This document shows positions 6,176-9,443 of a stretch of 9,443 nucleotides of DNA, piece after piece. The notes beneath the pieces were generated by a model. The model was given only the letters and a program-made list of their open reading frames with translations, did not search any database and was not told the DNA's origin. Every line of letters begins with the position of its first letter. The stretch's first letter is position 1. The DNA comes from an uncultured Clostridium sp. (lineage in GTDB: Bacteria > Bacillota > Clostridia > Clostridiales > Clostridiaceae): assembly GCF_934754915.1 (NCBI RefSeq), contig NZ_CAKVKB010000126.1, forward strand, positions 1-9,443. Direction: 5' to 3'. Made by a program: the position numbers and the translations under genes.

Positions 6176-6607
6176 CTATTTTTTATGCTGTTCTGGTCGT
6201 GTGTCATTAGTCCAATTTACTGGGTTGGTATCATCTCGTATCAAACCATCCAATACTGCCTGATAATGTTCTACTTTTTTATCCATATACTCAACGGTTG
6301 CTTTTGCTTCTTCTAACCTCTTATGTGCTTCTTCTCTCTGTTTCAAAATAATCTGATATCTTGCTTCCATATTTTCTTTTGATTCTGGACATTTGCATAA
6401 TTCACAGTACTTTTTGATTATTTCAATAGAAGCACCACATCCTTTTAAACAGGAAATACCCTGCATCCAATTTACTGACTCCTCATCAAATATTCTGCGA
6501 TTGCCGCTATCCCTCTTACAAGGAAGAAGACCAATATCTGTGTAATATCGTATTGTATGCTCTGTTATGTGAAACATATCTGCAAGTTGTTTGATTGTAT
6601 AATACAT
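6176..6607 (-). CDS. MerR-family transcriptional regulator, AdhR-like
   Basis: Predicted activator of the divergent aldo/keto reductase. The 143-residue protein has the MerR winged helix at its N-terminus (YTIKQLADMFHITEHTIRYY, 3-22; IGLLPCKRD and RRIF follow). A helical region (about 75-121) suits the dimerisation coiled coil. Cys53 in GISCLKGCG lies where B. subtilis AdhR, from memory, has its essential Cys52; AdhR responds to aldehydes. Further cysteines occur at 57 and in CELCKC (68, 71, 73). The hydrophilic tail has no recognised sensor domain. AGGAGA on the minus strand (plus 6613-6618) is 5 bases before the ATG. MerR activators sit beside the promoter they control, which matches the 19-bp-spacer promoter in the divergent gap. 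Family is certain; the signal is inferred. Confidence 0.88.
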   Translation of the reverse strand: MYYTIKQLADMFHITEHTIRYYTDIGLLPCKRDSGNRRIFDEESVNWMQGISCLKGCGASIEIIKKYCELCKCPESKENMEARYQIILKQREEAHKRLEEAKATVEYMDKKVEHYQAVLDGLIRDDTNPVNWTNDTRPEQHKK

Positions 6608-6655
6608 GAGTCTCTCCTAAAAAATAAAATACATAATTTTATATTCAAAAAATTA

Positions 6656-6686
6656 TTGACTTCGTGTTACACGAACTTATTACAAT
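6656..6686 (+). promoter_or_regulatory. MerR-type promoter with 19-bp spacer and operator for the aldo/keto reductase
   Basis: TTGACT (6656-6661) and TACAAT (6681-6686) are good promoter boxes separated by 19 bp. This is longer than the usual 17 and is the hallmark of promoters activated by MerR-type DNA distortion. A perfect 15-bp palindrome, TTCGTGTTACACGAA (6661-6675), lies in the spacer, and a half-site-like CACGAA follows at 6695-6700. The reductase ATG is about 55 bases downstream. The same site probably also represses the divergent merR gene. Confidence 0.8.
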
Positions 6687-6739
6687 TATGGTATCACGAA
6701 AATAAAACTTGTTCAATACATCAAAATAGAGGAATTATT

Positions 6740-7276
6740 ATGGAATACTTGAAACTTAACAACGGAATTGAAATACCTTTGATGGGCTTTGGTACCTTTA
6801 TGCTGAACGGTGAGCCTTGCATTAATGCAGTATCTTCTGCAATTCAAACAGGATATCGCATGATTGACACTGCAGAAGCCTATGGAAATGAAAAAGAAGT
6901 TGGAAAAGGTATAAAGCAATCTGGCATTAACAGAAAGGAAATTTTTCTTGTCACAAAAGTAAATTTCAAGTATTATGAGAATGCAGAGCGCTCTGTCATG
7001 CAATCACTTGAGAATCTACAAACAGATTATATTGACCTTCTGCTTCTGCACTGGCCTTTTGCAAATTATTATGCTGCATGGCGAGTTCTTGAAAAACTTT
7101 ATGCAAATGGTAAAATACGTTCCATCGGCGTTTCTAATTTTGAACCTGATCAGCTACTTGACTTGATTGCTTACAACAAAGTTATACCTACAGTCAATCA
7201 GATTGAAACAAATGTTTATTGCCAGCGCAATACAGAACGCAGCTGGATGGATATAAATGTCAATATTAAAATGTGA
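6740..7276 (+). pseudogene. Aldo/keto reductase, 3'-truncated at the IS21 element
   Basis: NADPH-dependent reductase of aldehydes and ketones, (beta/alpha)8-barrel family. The ATG at 6740 has AGAGG (6728-6732) 7 bases upstream and begins MEYLKLNNGIEIPLMGFGT; the frame is open upstream but without homology. The catalytic tetrad is present: Asp43, Tyr48, Lys73 and His104 (LLLHWPF). GVSNF (130-134) and the strand motif VNQIETNVYCQR (152-163) follow. The product stops at 178 residues, whereas such enzymes are usually about 260-280. The last barrel strands and the cofactor phosphate-binding region are missing, so it is very unlikely to fold as an active enzyme. The stop TGA (7274-7276) belongs to the IS21 terminus (TGTGA). 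No continuation is recognisable in the 20 bases beyond the element. Confidence 0.88.
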
Positions 7277-7299
7277 TTTTTTGATCATTTAAGAATGTA
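7272..7299 (+). repeat. IS21 terminal inverted repeat, istB side
   Basis: Starts TGTGATTTTTTGATC and contains ATTTAAGAATGTA (7287-7299), which is identical in the opposite end. It matches the other terminus in 21 of 28 positions; the outer part is the more divergent. Confidence 0.85.
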
Positions 7300-7330
7300 A
7301 TTTTTAGTTCTCTTCAAAATTTAAATGATC
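7283..7330 (+). terminator. Plus-strand stem-loop inside the IS21 end
   Basis: GATCATTTAA (7283-7292) and TTAAATGATC (7321-7330) form a perfect 10-bp stem with a 28-base loop, followed on the plus strand by TTTTAAT. It spans the istB stop. In the plus direction it could terminate transcription entering from the reductase promoter and shield the element from antisense RNA. The stem is all A/T apart from two pairs, so efficiency is uncertain. Confidence 0.35.
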
Positions 7331-8056
7331 TTTTAATCTATAAGAATTTCCAGTAATTGAAACTACGTGTGCGTGATGAAGAATTCTATCTAAAATAGCA
7401 TTAACAATTATAGGATCATAAAAAATATCGTCCCAAGCATTAAAATTAATATTGGTAGTAAGTATTGTGCTTTTTTTCTCATAACGCATATCAATGAGCT
7501 GAAAAAATAGTTTTGAATCTTCTTTATCTATTGACAAATATCCAAGTTCATCAATAATTAGCAGCTTATATTTGCTAAAGTGTTTAAGCCTTGAATCAAG
7601 TCTATTTTCTAAATTAGCTCTTTTTAATTGCTGTAATAAATCATTACATTTAATAAAATATGTACTATATCTTCGCTTTGCGGCAGCGATACCAATAGAT
7701 GTTGCTAAATGAGTTTTTCCAACACCACTTGAGCCTAAAAATACTATATTTTCATCAGCTTCTAAAAATCGAAGCGTAGCAAAATCTAATATCTGGTCTT
7801 TATTAATACTAGGCTGAAAGTTAAAATCAAAGTCTTTAATTTCTTTATTATGAGGAAATGCCCCTACTTTTACCATTGCTTTTACCATATTAGCTTCTTT
7901 AAAATCTATTTCATGAGTGGTCAATTTTATCAATGCATCAACAAAAGATAGATTATTTTTTGTTGTAAAATCAATTACTTCATCTAAATGGTTGATCATT
8001 TGTTTCATTTTTAAATATTCTAAATTTTTAACAAGTTGATTGTATGTACTATTCAT
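7304..8056 (-). CDS. istB: IS21 helper ATPase IstB
   Basis: AAA+ (DnaA/DnaC-like) ATPase that assembles on DNA, selects the target and stimulates the IstA transposase. The 250-residue protein has Walker A GSSGVGKT (108-115), Walker B LLIIDE (165-170), a sensor-1-like TTN (200-202) and an arginine in DRILHHA (223-229). Its N-terminal helical region (1-80) carries the usual IstB pattern around LEYLKMKQM. Length is normal and the frame is unbroken. AGGAGA on the minus strand (plus 8068-8073) lies within the end of istA. The ATG overlaps the istA stop by 8 bases, so translation is coupled. With IstA broken, IstB has no functional partner from this copy. Confidence 0.95.
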   Translation of the reverse strand: MNSTYNQLVKNLEYLKMKQMINHLDEVIDFTTKNNLSFVDALIKLTTHEIDFKEANMVKAMVKVGAFPHNKEIKDFDFNFQPSINKDQILDFATLRFLEADENIVFLGSSGVGKTHLATSIGIAAAKRRYSTYFIKCNDLLQQLKRANLENRLDSRLKHFSKYKLLIIDELGYLSIDKEDSKLFFQLIDMRYEKKSTILTTNINFNAWDDIFYDPIIVNAILDRILHHAHVVSITGNSYRLKDHLNFEEN

Positions 8057-9344
8057 TTTTATATACTTCTCCTATCAATTTTAAATTATTTTTTGCCATT
8101 TCAATCATTTCATATTTCTCACTTTTAAATGTTAAGGCACTAATTTTTAAATAATGATCATCATGATAATTTAAATACTGACTTTTTATTTCATGAATAG
8201 TAACCAAATCTGTGTTATAATATAAATGTAGTTGGTTATCATATACTTGCAGTTTTAGTTTTCTGCCTATATATTCTGGTGGTACAGAATATTGATTTGA
8301 TTTATATGAAATCATGCTTTGGCGATTAACTTTAACACTTGTAGTGGTAATGTTGTATTGATTTCTTATTTGTTCTGTTGGAAGTTCAAGTAAGAAATCT
8401 TTTTCTTTTTGCAAATGTAAAACTGGAATTTTTCCTGTAGTTGTATGGCACGAACTATTTATTCTATTATTAAGTTTTTCAACTAATCTTATAAGTTCTT
8501 CATAATTAAGTTTTCCATTATAAGCTCTAATTTCATCAAGCAACTTCATAGGAGCTTCGACTTTGGCTTTTGTATTTGGTCTTCCTGCTATGCAGGGACG
8601 GACTTTAAATCCATAATCATTTGCAAATTATTGAAATTTATTATTTACTTTACCTTTCTTATAACTTGTCCTCGCTTCATCCATAACAGTTTTCATATTA
8701 TCTGTCAATAATTCATGAGGTACACCTCCAAATATTTCAAATGATTCATTTAAAAATGAAAATAATATTTCTTGTGACTTATCTAAAGAAAGTCTATAAA
8801 TTCTAAATCGTGAATACGAGAGAATTAACACAAATATATTAATATTAATTGTTTCACCAGTATTTAATACAAATTCAATATTTTCTTTCCAGTCCAATTG
8901 TGCTTGATGTCCTTTGTCTGTTTCATATCTCATGATAGAATTATTAGATATATGTCTTTTTTGCCTTCTTTTAAAATAATCATTAAATTCAGGCTTACTA
9001 GATATGTATCTTCTAAACGAAGACTGTGCACAGTCGAGATTATGATTATCTTTTAAATACTGCCATAAAACTCGTTTGTAATAAAAGATTTGAATTGATT
9101 CTTCACTAAGAATTGACTTTATTATTGGTTCGAAATCATCAATTTTAGATTTCCTGTTTCTATGGTGAGATTTTATATATCCATTTAAATATTTCCCTAC
9201 AGTTCTAGGATCAACTCCAAGTTCTCTAGCAATTTGACTTTTATTTACTTTCAAATTATTCTCCTCCATAAGCGTTTTTAATTTATGAAGATCTTCTAAC
9301 TTATTAATTTCAATCTCAGAATAAATATTAGCTTTTATAATCAT
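8049..9344 (-). pseudogene. istA: IS21 transposase IstA, interrupted by one in-frame TAA
   Basis: DDE transposase that cuts and joins the element ends. The ATG at 9344 is preceded by GAGG 6 bases upstream (plus 9350-9353). The frame runs 431 codons with a single TAA at codon 239 (plus 8628-8630), and translation resumes in the same frame without any shift. The first part has a helix-turn-helix (about 35-53, KSQIARELGVDPRTVGKYL), the first catalytic Asp151 in AQLDWKE and the second Asp215 in LLTDNMK. After the stop come FANDYGFKVRPC and AGRPNTKAKVE with the expected catalytic Glu263. A CAA-to-TAA change in a Gln-Gln pair is the simplest explanation. The short product lacks the Glu and should be catalytically dead. 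An internal ATG at codon 266 could give a 166-residue fragment of no clear use. Confidence 0.92.
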
Positions 9345-9395
9345 AATTACCTCTAATCCTTTTTGAGGCAATTATACCTTATTTAAGCAATTTTA

Positions 9396-9423
9396 TACAT
9401 TCTTAAATAATCATTTCTTTACA
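9396..9423 (-). repeat. IS21 terminal inverted repeat, istA side
   Basis: On the minus strand it reads TGTAAAGAAATGATTATTTA and continues into AAGAATGTA, matching the other end in 21 of 28 positions. Just inside it, a TATAAT on the minus strand (plus 9371-9376) may be the istA -10 box; no convincing -35 was seen. Beyond 9423, 20 bases of unidentified AT-rich sequence end the window. Confidence 0.85.
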
Positions 9424-9443
9424 CTTCTATCTTATCATTTATA

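Larger units (their letters stand above)
7272..9423 (-). mobile_element. IS21-family insertion sequence, nonsense-mutated
   Basis: An element of about 2152 bp read on the minus strand with the IS21 pair istA-istB and ends beginning TGT. The 28-bp terminal repeats match in 21 positions. istB is intact; istA has one internal stop. IS21 usually makes a 4-8 bp target duplication, but the flanks (TTAAAA on the left, CTTCTATC on the right) share none. The element truncates an aldo/keto reductase gene on its left. Confidence 0.9.

Noticed and set aside
6557..6739. N-terminal extension of the aldo/keto reductase frame from 6557
   Set aside because: The extra 61 residues overlap merR and its promoter and lack homology; the ATG at 6740 has a proper ribosome-binding site and the typical N-terminus.
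8049..9344. A programmed frameshift in istA
   Set aside because: Both halves are in the same frame and the only lesion is a TAA; no slippery sequence or frame change is needed.
9345..9371. TTG at 9371 as the istA start
   Set aside because: The likely -10 box overlaps this point and the GAGG ribosome-binding site lies downstream of it, serving the ATG at 9344.
1..9443. CRISPR array, tRNA or rRNA genes
   Set aside because: No regularly spaced repeats, cloverleaf-like sequence or rRNA segment was recognised on either strand.

Overview
The window is a very AT-rich, low-GC Gram-positive chromosome segment. Strong AGGAGG-type ribosome-binding sites, TTG starts, a lipoprotein ModA and the protein styles all suggest a Clostridium or close relative. 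It shows a metabolic backbone interrupted by two unrelated transposable elements.

Region 1 (1-4767) is a molybdate ABC-transporter operon, modA-modB-modC. Between modB and modC sits an apparently intact IS607-family element of about 1992 bp (about 1643-3634). It carries a serine-recombinase transposase (tnpA), an overlapping RuvC-type TnpB nuclease gene with its catalytic residues, and a 3' segment that should be the TnpB guide RNA (omegaRNA/reRNA). The insertion point can be reconstructed from the sequence. Joining the flanks at one shared GG restores an AAGGAGG Shine-Dalgarno, an 8-nt spacer and a modB stop overlapping the modC start (TAATG). The element therefore landed inside the modC ribosome-binding site and replaced the last two ModB residues with 14 element-encoded ones. 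The first bases past its right end, which a TnpB guide would contain, are the modC start region. A strong hairpin that looks like a bidirectional terminator closes the operon.

Region 2 (4768-7276) holds a ketopantoate-reductase-like dehydrogenase and a MerR-family regulator, both on the minus strand, and a divergent aldo/keto reductase on the plus strand. The regulator/reductase gap contains a textbook MerR-type promoter: a 19-bp spacer between TTGACT and TACAAT with a 15-bp palindrome inside. The reductase gene is broken. It keeps its catalytic residues but loses roughly its last third where the next element begins, whose terminal bases supply the stop codon.

Region 3 (7272-9423) is an IS21-family element with 28-bp imperfect terminal inverted repeats, an intact istB helper ATPase and an istA transposase gene carrying one in-frame TAA. 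That stop falls between the second Asp and the Glu of the DDE triad, so this copy should not move by itself. No target-site duplication is visible, and the 20 bases beyond the element do not look like the missing reductase sequence, which suggests a deletion or rearrangement.

No tRNA, rRNA or CRISPR array was seen. The only candidate for an RNA-guided system is the IS607 TnpB/omegaRNA unit embedded in the mod operon.
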